45,585 nt of DNA, from positions 1 to 45,585 of the forward strand of contig RQCP01000038.1 in assembly GCA_008668235.1 (NCBI GenBank). Direction: 5' to 3'. The notes beneath the pieces were generated by a model. That model made no database searches. It saw only the letters and a program-made list of their open reading frames with translations, and was not told the origin of the DNA. Each line of letters opens with the position of its first letter. Position 1 is the stretch's first letter. This DNA comes from Collinsella aerofaciens. GTDB taxonomy: Bacteria > Actinomycetota > Coriobacteriia > Coriobacteriales > Coriobacteriaceae. The position numbers and the translations under genes are program-made. This document shows, one piece after another, positions 15,199 to 21,750 of the stretch.

Positions 15199-16500
15199 CT
15201 ATGCCAGCTTGTCGATTTGCCCAATCTCCCAAAGCGGAATATTGACGAGCATGCCCTCGTCTCTATATGCCGCCAGGGAGCTCCTCACGCAACGCTCGAG
15301 CTTGAATTTTTCGCAGGCTATTTTCAGACTCTTCGCTTTAAGGTTCTCTGCCGCCTTGACCTCAAGCGGAAGCACGGTTCCCGTATGGTCGATGGCAAAG
15401 TCGGTTTCGGCATTGCCGGAGGTAGAGGACCAATACGCGGGAGTTTTGTCCTGGAACAAAAGCTCCTGCGCGACGTATTGTTCGGTCAGCGAACCTTTGA
15501 ACTCGGTAAAAACAGCGGATCCGTTAAGAACGATGGCCGGAGAGAGACCGGAGAGCGCTCCGAGGATGCCGGTGTCGATGCAGAACAGTTTGAAGCCCGA
15601 GAGGTCTTCGTAGCTCGAGAGCGGCGCCTTTAGAGCGGAAACACGTGGCACCTTATGAACGATTCCGTAGTCCGTGAGCCACTGGAGGCTTTCCTCGAAA
15701 TCGCGTGCGCGCGCTCCGGGACGAAGGGCGCCATAGACAAACTTCTTGTTCTCCTTTGCAAGCTGGCCGGGAAGGGATTTCCAAACCAACCTCATGCGCT
15801 CGATGATGCGGGCGGGTGCATGTTTGCCAAAATCGGATTCGTAAGCCTTGATGATTTGCTGCTGAAGCCTTCGGGCTTCGATGAAGTCGCGTGTCTCGGC
15901 GAAAGCGGAGACAACTTCGGGCATACCGCCGACAACAAGGTATTCCTTGAGCAAGTACTCGAGCTTTTCGGTAACGTTTGCTAGAAGGTTCATGTCTGCG
16001 GCAAGGATGGCGTCGGCGAGCGGGTTGCCGTCGACGGCACGAACGAACTCAGCAAACCCCATGGGACGCATGGTGAGCTGGTCGATTTTACCGACGGGAA
16101 ATGACTCATTTTCGCGTCGGAGCGCGAGGCCCATATAGGAACCGGCTGCCACGATGTGGTATTCGGGTGCAAGTTCGTTGAAGTACTTGAGCGAGGTGAT
16201 CCCGCGTGGCGCCTCTTGGATCTCGTCGAAGATGATGAGCGTGTCTGCCGGCGTTACGGTTTGGCCACGTAGGAGTTCTATCTGGGAGATGATGCGCTTG
16301 GGGTCGAGGTCCCCATCGAACAGCGAGCGTGTGCTCGGCTCGAGCATAAAGTCAAAACGAATGACGTTTCGATACTGCTGGCTTGCGAATTCGTTAAGAA
16401 GCCAAGTCTTTCCTGTCTGGCGGGCTCCCTTAAGCAAGAGAGGTTTGCGATTCGCCCTTGATTTCCAAGCGATAAGTTCACTCATAAGCTGTCGCTGCAT
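15199..16500 (-). CDS. AAA ATPase with DUF4143 domain
   Basis: This 433-aa protein has an N-terminal P-loop ATPase (Walker A LLLKGARQTGKT near residue 27, Walker B LIIFDEIQ near 90, sensor-like AAGS) and a C-terminal DUF4143 domain with a PD-(D/E)xK-like nuclease fold. The C-terminal GNAETDFAID...LPLEVKAAE stretch has the D...ExK layout. Such genes are common, mobile and of unclear role; archaeal relatives are linked to mobile elements and toxin or defence functions. ATG 16500 has GGGAGG just upstream; a TTG at 16512 is the alternative. The gene stands alone between two related palindromic elements, which suggests it moved in as a cassette. Confidence 0.88.
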   Translation of the reverse strand: MQRQLMSELIAWKSRANRKPLLLKGARQTGKTWLLNEFASQQYRNVIRFDFMLEPSTRSLFDGDLDPKRIISQIELLRGQTVTPADTLIIFDEIQEAPRGITSLKYFNELAPEYHIVAAGSYMGLALRRENESFPVGKIDQLTMRPMGFAEFVRAVDGNPLADAILAADMNLLANVTEKLEYLLKEYLVVGGMPEVVSAFAETRDFIEARRLQQQIIKAYESDFGKHAPARIIERMRLVWKSLPGQLAKENKKFVYGALRPGARARDFEESLQWLTDYGIVHKVPRVSALKAPLSSYEDLSGFKLFCIDTGILGALSGLSPAIVLNGSAVFTEFKGSLTEQYVAQELLFQDKTPAYWSSTSGNAETDFAIDHTGTVLPLEVKAAENLKAKSLKIACEKFKLERCVRSSLAAYRDEGMLVNIPLWEIGQIDKLA

Positions 16501-16543
16501 ATTGCCTCCCAACCCTCTCGGCTAGTATAAGGCCATTTGGGCG

Positions 16544-16627
16544 TTTCCATCGGAAAATGTGCGAGACAACCACGTTTTTCCATCGGAAAATGTGCGAGAC
16601 AACCACGTTTTTCCATCGGAAAATGTG
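16544..16627. repeat. 33-bp tandem repeat, two and a half copies
   Basis: Units start at 16544, 16577 and 16610; the first two are complete and the third stops after 18 bases. Each begins TTTCCATCGGAAAATGTG, itself a small palindrome (TTTTCC ATC GGAAAA), and continues GCGAGACAACCACG. The copies are identical where they overlap, so the array is recent or maintained. It lies directly upstream of the minus-strand ATPase gene. Confidence 0.85.
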
Positions 16628-16639
16628 TAAATACCAACC

Positions 16640-16710
16640 TAAGTTGCGGTGGAATAGTTCCTAAATGGGCTGGTAAACTACCAAAACAAGAACTATTCCA
16701 CCGCAACTTA
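16640..16710. repeat. Palindromic element, family A, copy 2
   Basis: 21-base arms at 16640-16660 and 16690-16710 are perfect inverted repeats; they begin TAAGTTGCGGTGGAATAG and end CCGCAACTTA. The 29-base middle differs from copy 1 at 15083-15150, while the outer 17 bases are nearly the same. With copy 1 it brackets the ATPase gene. Confidence 0.8.
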
Positions 16711-16718
16711 GAGCCCCG

Positions 16719-16795
16719 CCGGCATCCAAAAGAAACGAGCCCGCATCCCTTGGGGACACGGGCTCGAAAGCTCCATATGGTAGGGGCGGTGGGAC
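16719..16795. repeat. Duplicate of the tRNA-Leu 3' end and its terminator
   Basis: This 77-base stretch repeats 16915-16993 with few changes, a period of 196 bases. It carries a copy of the terminator hairpin (CGAGCCCG with CGGGCTCG) and, at 16778-16795, the last 18 bases of tRNA-Leu including CCA. The rest of the tRNA is missing. It could be the trace of a tandem tRNA duplication or of an integration at the tRNA 3' end. Confidence 0.75.
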
Positions 16796-16921
16796 GTCCG
16801 CGCATTTGCTGCGCAAATACGCACCGGCTTCGGCCGCCTGTCGGCGCCCTCGCCGGCTCGCTACGGACGCTGCGCGTCCGCTTAACGCTCGCCCCCTCGC
16901 GGGTTCGAGTCTCACCGGCAT

Positions 16922-16965
16922 CTAAAAGAAGCGAGCCCGCATCCCTGGGGAACACGGGCTCGCAA
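16922..16965 (-). terminator. Terminator of tRNA-Leu
   Basis: Read on the minus strand, GCGAGCCCG and CGGGCTCGC form a 9-bp stem followed by TTCTTTTAG. It lies about ten bases downstream of the tRNA CCA end. Confidence 0.75.
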
Positions 16966-16974
16966 GCAATCACA

Positions 16975-17059
16975 TGGTAGGGGCGGTGGGACTCGAACCC
17001 ACAATCCTTGCGGCGAGAGATTTTAAGTCTCCTGCGTATGCCAATTCCGCCACGCCCCC
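16975..17059 (-). tRNA. tRNA-Leu(UAA)
   Basis: On the minus strand the sequence starts GGGGGCGTGGCGGAATTGG and folds as a class II tRNA. The acceptor stem GGGGGCG pairs with CGCCCCT, the anticodon arm GGAGACTTAAAATCTC gives anticodon TAA, a variable arm CGCCGCAAGGA follows, and the T arm is GTGGGTTCGAGTCCCAC. Discriminator A and CCA are encoded. It would read UUA codons. A possible extended -10 (TGCTAGACT) lies at about 17071-17079 on the minus strand. Confidence 0.95.
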
Positions 17060-17090
17060 GTGAGACTAGAAGTCTAGCACAAGCCGTCCG

Positions 17091-17714
17091 TTACGCGTTG
17101 ACGGCCATCGAGTGTTGGCCCGACTTCTCCAGGAACTCCTGGAACTTGGCTTCGTCGCCCTTGTTCTTGTACTGCAGGGCCAGCAGGTATTCCAGGCGGC
17201 AGCTCTTGACCTTGTCGTCGCCGACATCCTCGAGCATGCGCTCCAGCTCGGGAATGTCGTTGTGGCGCTTGAGGATCATCGTGTCGTACATCAGCTGGCA
17301 CTCGTGCGCAACTGCCTCGGCCTGACCGCCCTCAAAGCCTTCGATCTCGTGCAGCAACTCCTTGGACTTTTTGCGGTCTTCCTGGCCAACGTAGTAGTTA
17401 AAGGCCTTAATGACCAGGTCGACGCGCTGCATCTTGGGGAGGTTGAGTCCTAACAGCAGGTCGAACATCTCGCTGGCGCGCTCGTGGTCCTCGCGCAGCA
17501 GATAGGAGTTCAGACGCAGGTAGTCGCGGTTGTAGCGTGGGTACAGCATGCTAGTGAGTTTGCCGTCGAGCAAACGATCGAACTCGTCCCACTGCTTGGC
17601 AGCCATAAGCTGCTGCAGGCGCTTAAACGTGGTGCGTTTTTTGACGCTAAAGAACACCGACACGGCAATACAGATGATGACGACGGCGGTCCAGAGGGTG
17701 CGGGAATCGGGCAT
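17091..17714 (-). CDS. Membrane-anchored helical-repeat protein of unknown function
   Basis: The family is not recognised. The 207-aa protein has one N-terminal membrane helix (TLWTAVVIICIAVSVFFSV, residues 5-23), then a basic patch (KKRTTFKR) and an all-helical domain. Sequence such as AAKQWDEFDRLLDG, SEMFDLLLGLNLPKMQRVD and ALQYKNKGDEAKFQEFLEK suggests TPR-like repeats. With the positive patch after the helix, the repeat domain would face the cytoplasm and could serve as a docking module. It lies upstream of tRNA-Leu on the same strand. Its start ATG 17714 has GGACCCC upstream, a poor ribosome site. Confidence 0.7.
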   Translation of the reverse strand: MPDSRTLWTAVVIICIAVSVFFSVKKRTTFKRLQQLMAAKQWDEFDRLLDGKLTSMLYPRYNRDYLRLNSYLLREDHERASEMFDLLLGLNLPKMQRVDLVIKAFNYYVGQEDRKKSKELLHEIEGFEGGQAEAVAHECQLMYDTMILKRHNDIPELERMLEDVGDDKVKSCRLEYLLALQYKNKGDEAKFQEFLEKSGQHSMAVNA

Positions 17715-17877
17715 ATTGGGGTCCTTAGTCGCTCATAAAGCGAGCGGTATGACAACACGTACTAGATGTATTATACGCAGCGCGCAAGCAAACTGGCATA
17801 AAAGCTCATCGAGGCTGAGTGCCATCGCTCGCTGCGGTACACTTACCTAAAGTAAACCACGAAGGGAGACATTACCT

Positions 17878-18165
17878 ATGAAGAAGATCGTTTTGGCTTG
17901 CGGTGCTGGCGCTGCTACTTCCACGCTCGTTGCCCAGAAGGTCGCTACCCTGCTCGACGCCAACGGTTACGCCGACAAGTACGAGATCGTGCAGTGCGCC
18001 ATCTCCGAGGCCAAGGACGTTTGCGACGAGGGCGCCGACCTGCTGATCGCCACCACCGTTGCCCCCGAGGGCCTCACCTGCCCGTACGTGAGCGGCGTGC
18101 CCTTCATGACCGGCATGAACCGCGTCGCTGCCGAGAAGGCCGTCCTCGACGTCATGGCTCAGTAG
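17878..18165 (+). CDS. PTS EIIB-like protein, galactitol/lactose type
   Basis: This 95-aa protein has the fold and length of a stand-alone PTS IIB phosphocarrier of the galactitol (GatB) class. The phospho-accepting Cys is residue 8 in KKIVLACGAGAATSTLV, and a typical DLLIATT strand follows. IIB normally passes phosphate from IIA to the incoming sugar on IIC, but no IIA or IIC gene is nearby. It may serve a permease encoded elsewhere or act as a regulator. GAAGGGAGA lies upstream of the ATG. The VOC gene follows after 11 bases. Confidence 0.85.
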   Translation: MKKIVLACGAGAATSTLVAQKVATLLDANGYADKYEIVQCAISEAKDVCDEGADLLIATTVAPEGLTCPYVSGVPFMTGMNRVAAEKAVLDVMAQ

Positions 18166-18176
18166 GCGCTGCCTGT

Positions 18177-18551
18177 ATGAATGAGCAGAACGCCAATCCG
18201 GTCGAGCTCTTTGGCATGCGCGTTGCCCATGTGGGCATTAACGCTGCCGACCCGGCAGACGCCCTGGAGATCGCGGAGCTGTTCTCGACGATGATGGGCC
18301 TGCCCGTCATCGAGACCCCGGTTTCGTACTTCAACGATTCGCTGGTCGAGATCATGAAGCAGAACGGTCGTGGCACCAAGGGCCACATCGGCTTTGCCGT
18401 TAACGACATCGATGCAGCTGAGAAGTGGTTTGCCGAGCGCGGGCTCGAGGTCAACGAAGAGTCGCGCGCGCTGCTGCCCGACGGTGGTACCAAGCTCGTG
18501 TACTTTAAGCGCGAGTTCGCCGGTTTCGCCGTGCACCTGTGCCGCGAGTAG
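18177..18551 (+). CDS. VOC-family protein
   Basis: This 124-aa protein belongs to the vicinal oxygen chelate (glyoxalase/dioxygenase) fold. It has two beta-alpha-beta-beta-beta units: one from AHVGINAADP, the second from GHIGFAVNDIDAAEKWFAERG to FAGFAVHLCRE. The second half closely resembles the VOC extension found at the C terminus of some Firmicutes KDPG/KHG aldolases, so a link to sugar-acid metabolism together with the adjacent PTS IIB is possible. No aldolase is present here. ATG 18177 is 11 bases after the IIB stop without a strong ribosome site, so coupling is likely. Confidence 0.8.
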   Translation: MNEQNANPVELFGMRVAHVGINAADPADALEIAELFSTMMGLPVIETPVSYFNDSLVEIMKQNGRGTKGHIGFAVNDIDAAEKWFAERGLEVNEESRALLPDGGTKLVYFKREFAGFAVHLCRE

Positions 18552-18575
18552 CGCACAAGCTGCCATAGCTGGCAA

Positions 18576-18610
18576 AAAGGGATAGGGCCGCGTGGCCCTA
18601 TCCCTTTATT
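18576..18610. terminator. Bidirectional terminator
   Basis: A perfect 14-bp stem (AAAGGGATAGGGCC at 18576-18589 with its complement at 18594-18607) closes a GCGT loop. A tract on the left and T tract on the right allow termination from both sides, between the VOC gene and the convergent histidine kinase. Confidence 0.9.
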
Positions 18611-18626
18611 TATGCCGAGGGACTTC

Positions 18627-19922
18627 CTAGCGCGGTAGGCGAATCGTAAAGCGGCTGCCGACGCCTTCGACCGAGGTCACGCCGATGACACCGCCATGGC
18701 TATCGACGATCCACTTGGCAATGGCAAGCCCCAGGCCCGAGCCCTGCGCTCCGGCATCGCGCGCGTTGTCAGCGCGGTAGAACCGCTCAAACGCGTGAGC
18801 TGCGGATTCCTGGTTCATGCCGATGCCCTCGTCCTCAACACTTATGTCGATCGTGTCCGCGCCCGCATCCGGCGTTATGCCAAATGTGACGGTCGTTCCC
18901 GCATCCGAGTACTTGGCGGCGTTTTGCACGATCACGCGCAGAGCTTGCTTCACGAGCGCCACGTCAACGGGCGCATCGCAGCGCGGGTCGCTGGCAAGCG
19001 CAGCGTCAAAGGCCGGCCGATACGTATGTTCGGTATCGATCATCTGCGATTCCTCGCATACCTCGCCGACCAGTGCGGCAAGGTTGGTATTTGCGCGCCG
19101 CAGGACCGTGCGTCCGGCATCGCCGCGCGCCAAAAACAGCAGCTGCTCCACGAGCTCTTGCATGTGCTCGCTTTCGGCCTTGAGGGACGCGATAGATTCT
19201 GCCAGCACGTCCGGGTCGTCTTTGCCCCAGCGATCGAGCATGTTTACGTAGCCCTGAATCACCGCGATGGGCGTGCGCAGCTCGTGGCTCGCATCGTTGA
19301 CAAAGCGCATTTGCTGCAGTTTGGCCTCTTGCATCTGGCGCAGTAGGCGGTTGAGTGCAACCTCGATGCTTGCCAGGTCGGCGTCGCCGGTAGTGACGCT
19401 CGGCGAGTCGACGCTTGCGCGCTCGATGGCCTGCTCCAGTGTTTCCATCTTGCCGCCGGAGAGCTGCATACGGCCGAGCTCGTCCACGCGCAAGGCCAGG
19501 TCGTTGAGCGGTGCCATGGTGCGGCGCACGCGACGGGCGCCGCCGAGCATGTCGAGCACGCTGATGACCTGCCAACCCACAACGACAAGGTAGAGAGGCC
19601 ATAGCGCGACGAGGTCCTGCGCGAGGGGGAAAGTCTTGGTGGTACGCGCAAGCTCGACGGTATAGGTGAGCGTTGCCAGGTCCCAGCCGCGCGCAGGCGC
19701 CAGCGACATGCCGTGAACGGCGACGCCGGGGATCCATCCTGCGGTAAACGCGCCGTCGGGCAGCATCTGGTTGTATCCATAGACGAGGATCGCCGCCGCA
19801 ATCACCATCAGCAGCAGATCGAGCCAGACGTAGCTCATCAAGCGGCGCCACATATAGCTCCAGTTGATGGCGCGGGCGATGGATGTGACGCGCTTGGCCT
19901 CGGCGTTACGCGCGGCAGACAT
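18627..19922 (-). CDS. Sensor histidine kinase (HisKA/HATPase_c)
   Basis: This 431-aa membrane kinase is the partner of the response regulator that overlaps it. Two membrane helices (about 35-55 and 110-130) enclose an extracytoplasmic loop of some 55 residues. A HAMP-like linker follows, then the H box NDASHELRTPIAV with the phospho-accepting His near residue 213, the N box VIVQNAAKYSDAG, G1 DEGIGMN and G2 GSGLGLAIAKW. The signal is unknown. ATG 19922 lies inside the end of the regulator gene; an upstream GTG at 19934 is the alternative start. Confidence 0.92.
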   Translation of the reverse strand: MSAARNAEAKRVTSIARAINWSYMWRRLMSYVWLDLLLMVIAAAILVYGYNQMLPDGAFTAGWIPGVAVHGMSLAPARGWDLATLTYTVELARTTKTFPLAQDLVALWPLYLVVVGWQVISVLDMLGGARRVRRTMAPLNDLALRVDELGRMQLSGGKMETLEQAIERASVDSPSVTTGDADLASIEVALNRLLRQMQEAKLQQMRFVNDASHELRTPIAVIQGYVNMLDRWGKDDPDVLAESIASLKAESEHMQELVEQLLFLARGDAGRTVLRRANTNLAALVGEVCEESQMIDTEHTYRPAFDAALASDPRCDAPVDVALVKQALRVIVQNAAKYSDAGTTVTFGITPDAGADTIDISVEDEGIGMNQESAAHAFERFYRADNARDAGAQGSGLGLAIAKWIVDSHGGVIGVTSVEGVGSRFTIRLPR

Positions 19923-20676
19923 AGCCCACCCCACGCACGGTCTGGATGATGCGGGCGCCGCCGGCGTCCTCGATCTTGGCGCGCAGGTGCGCGATGTGCA
20001 CGTCGACGTTGTTGGTGTCGCCCACGTATTCGTAGCCCAGCGCCTCGTGCGCGATGCGCTCGCGCGTGAGCACGGTGCCGGCGTGCGCCATAAGCAGGGC
20101 GAGGACGTCGAACTCGCGGGCAGTGAGCGCGATGGGCGAGCCGCCGACCGTGACTTCGCGGCGGTCGGGATCGAGCGCGACCGAACTCACGGTGAGCGCG
20201 GCGGGGGAGGGCGAGGCGGATGCCTGGGTCGAGTCGCCAGCCGGGGGTATCGCAGCGGCGCCCGTAGCGCCCGTCCCGGCCCCAGCGCCGCCAACGCCCG
20301 AAGCCGCCCGCACGGCCTCCGAGCGCTTCAACGCCACGCGGATCCGTGCGAACAGCTCCTCAATCGCAAACGGCTTGGTCAGGTAATCGTCGGCGCCGGC
20401 ATCGAGCCCGGCCACCTTGTCCATCACGGCATCGCGCGCGGTGACCATGATCACCGGTACATCCTTGTGCTTGCGGACGCGTCGCAGCACCTCCATGCCG
20501 TTGAGCTGCGGCAACAGCACATCGAGCAGAATCAGATCGTAGTTGCGCTCCAGCGCCAGGTCCACGGCGGTGCGGCCGTCGGCGGCGTGCTCCACCTGGT
20601 AGCCCTCGTGCTCCAGCTCGAGCGTCACAAAGCGGGCGATTTTCTCCTCGTCCTCTACGATCAGGATCCGTGCCAT
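19906..20676 (-). CDS. OmpR/PhoB-family response regulator
   Basis: This 256-aa DNA-binding regulator has a receiver domain with acidic pair ED at 8-9, phospho-acceptor Asp52 in LILLDVLLP and Lys101 in YLTKPF. Its C-terminal winged helix has LTAREFDVLALL and VDVHIAHLRAKIE...VRGVGYV. The two domains are joined by an unusually long linker of about 40 residues rich in Gly, Ala and Pro (about 120-160). The last 17 bases overlap the kinase start, so the pair is translationally coupled. Confidence 0.94.
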   Translation of the reverse strand: MARILIVEDEEKIARFVTLELEHEGYQVEHAADGRTAVDLALERNYDLILLDVLLPQLNGMEVLRRVRKHKDVPVIMVTARDAVMDKVAGLDAGADDYLTKPFAIEELFARIRVALKRSEAVRAASGVGGAGAGTGATGAAAIPPAGDSTQASASPSPAALTVSSVALDPDRREVTVGGSPIALTAREFDVLALLMAHAGTVLTRERIAHEALGYEYVGDTNNVDVHIAHLRAKIEDAGGARIIQTVRGVGYVCRA

Positions 20677-20694
20677 GCGTGCCCCCGTCTGCGA

Positions 20695-21237
20695 TTACTT
20701 GTCGTCGTTGAGATTTTGCTTGATGTCGTCCGCGGCATCGGCAGCGTGATTCATAAGGTTGTTGATGCTGCCGGGTACGTCGCCGTCGCTATCGATGCGG
20801 TAACGCATGCCAAAGAACAGGCCAATCAGCATCAGCCATATCGTGGCGCCCCAGGCAAACAGCGCGACGATGGGGATCAGGATGGGAATGTTGAGGATGA
20901 TCGCGTCGCGGCGCGTGGCGATAAACTTGGTGTCCAGGCTCAGGCGGAAGAGCTTTTTGAGGTACTCCCACACGCTGTCCATCTTCTTGGAGAAGTCGGT
21001 CTTTTCGCTCGACTTCTCGTAGGCGGCCTGCGCGGCGACCATCTCGGCTGAGGGCTCATCGACTGGCGCGGACTCGGTGGCGGCGTGCGCCGGCGTGGTC
21101 TGGGTCTTGCCCTGCGACTCGAGCCAAATGATGGCATCCAAGACGTTGCCGTCGGCGGCGTCGAGCGCGGCCTTGGCATCGGTGTAGCTCACGTTGCACT
21201 TGGTGCGGATGGTTTCAACTTTTTCGAGGTCGTCCAT
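20695..21237 (-). CDS. DUF4342-type membrane protein
   Basis: This 180-aa protein opens with a UBA-like helical domain (EKVETIRTKCNVSYTDAKAALDAADGNVLDAIIWLE, cut here into the recognised signatures VSYTDAK and VLDAIIWLE). A flexible Thr/Pro/Ala-rich part and a charged amphipathic segment follow. Two close membrane helices (IILNIPILIPIVALFAWGA and IWLMLIGLFFGM, about 113-145) end in an acidic tail. The N-terminal part matches DUF4342 proteins, whose function is not known. It lies 18 bases upstream of the response regulator on the same strand and may be part of its operon. GAAAGGAACAGG precedes the ATG. Confidence 0.75.
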   Translation of the reverse strand: MDDLEKVETIRTKCNVSYTDAKAALDAADGNVLDAIIWLESQGKTQTTPAHAATESAPVDEPSAEMVAAQAAYEKSSEKTDFSKKMDSVWEYLKKLFRLSLDTKFIATRRDAIILNIPILIPIVALFAWGATIWLMLIGLFFGMRYRIDSDGDVPGSINNLMNHAADAADDIKQNLNDDK

Positions 21238-21447
21238 GACCTGTTCCTTTCGTTCGATGGGCGCGACGCCGGGCGATCTGCCCGGGCGCGAGCGTTGCGT
21301 TCGGCGGCCTGCGTGACGCCGCCCCGCCCTTGGTCGAACTCTATAGTGCAGGTTATAGATTAAGCGATTCTTGAGCCAAGATTAATGTTGGATGAGTTTT
21401 TGCGCGGCGGTGGGGAAGGGGGAGGTGTCTTTCTGGATAGCTAGCAG

Positions 21448-21631
21448 CGAGGTCTAATACTTTTCCCGAGAAGTGAACGAGCTAAAACGGACCCCCGAAG
21501 CATCGACACTTTAAAGGTGCCGTTTCCCGCGGTTTCAATGCTGAAATCCCACGATTTTGCCGCCGAAAAATGCGGCTGTTTCAGGGGTCCAAAAACAGCC
21601 GTTCACTTCTCGGGAAAAGTATTAGACCTCG
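21448..21631. repeat. 184-bp fold-back element with perfect 32-bp terminal inverted repeats
   Basis: The end arms 21448-21479 and 21600-21631 are perfect 32-base inverted repeats; they begin CGAGGTCTAATACTTTTCCC and end GTATTAGACCTCG. Inside them GGACCCC and GGGGTCC (about 21490 and 21584) form a second paired block. No coding sequence fits inside. Size and structure resemble a MITE-like non-autonomous element, but no target-site duplication is clear. It stands at the left edge of the accessory island. Confidence 0.85.
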
Positions 21632-21715
21632 ATAGCTGGTGATGGTTAACCGGTGGCAAAGCGGCGGCAAAAATGGGATAAGCAAGACGCGCCACTCATC
21701 TGGAATCAGAATCAC

Positions 21716-21750
21716 GTTGCAAAAGTATGAAAATATCCTACAATTGCAAC
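21716..21750 (+). promoter_or_regulatory. abiEi promoter with overlapping operator
   Basis: TTGCAA (21717-21722) and TACAAT (21739-21744), 16 bases apart, form a good promoter. The first base of ATG 21751 is seven bases past the -10, so the mRNA would be leaderless. A perfect 7-base inverted repeat, GTTGCAA at 21716-21722 and TTGCAAC at 21744-21750, overlaps the -35 and the start point. AbiEi antitoxins are known to repress their own promoters by binding inverted repeats. Confidence 0.65.

Larger units (their letters stand above)
16501..16974. other. Repeat-rich intergenic region
   Basis: The 474 bases between the ATPase and tRNA-Leu hold a 33-bp tandem repeat, family A copy 2, and two copies of the tRNA 3' end and terminator. 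The stretch 16796-16914 between those copies has short palindromes (GCGCATTTGCTGCGCAAAT, GGACGCTGCGCGTCC) and a plus-strand T-arm-like motif, GGGTTCGAGTCTCACC at 16901-16916. Open frames here on both strands are created by the repeats and are not called. Confidence 0.6.
21238..21750. other. Intergenic region before the AbiE pair
   Basis: These 513 bases mark the change from core to accessory sequence. They hold a small GGGCG/CGCCC-type fold near 21266, the large inverted-repeat element 21448-21631 and the abiEi promoter at the right end. No coding sequence is supported. Confidence 0.6.

Noticed and set aside
16544..16627. Possible CRISPR array
   Set aside because: The units are directly adjacent, with no unique spacers, and no cas genes are present.
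16482..16980. Open frames on both strands over the tandem repeats and tRNA duplicate
   Set aside because: They stay open because the 33-bp unit is a multiple of three; they run into the tRNA and repeats and lack ribosome sites.
19864..21051. Plus-strand open frame opposite the two-component genes (395 codons)
   Set aside because: It runs against three well-supported minus-strand genes and has shadow-like composition.
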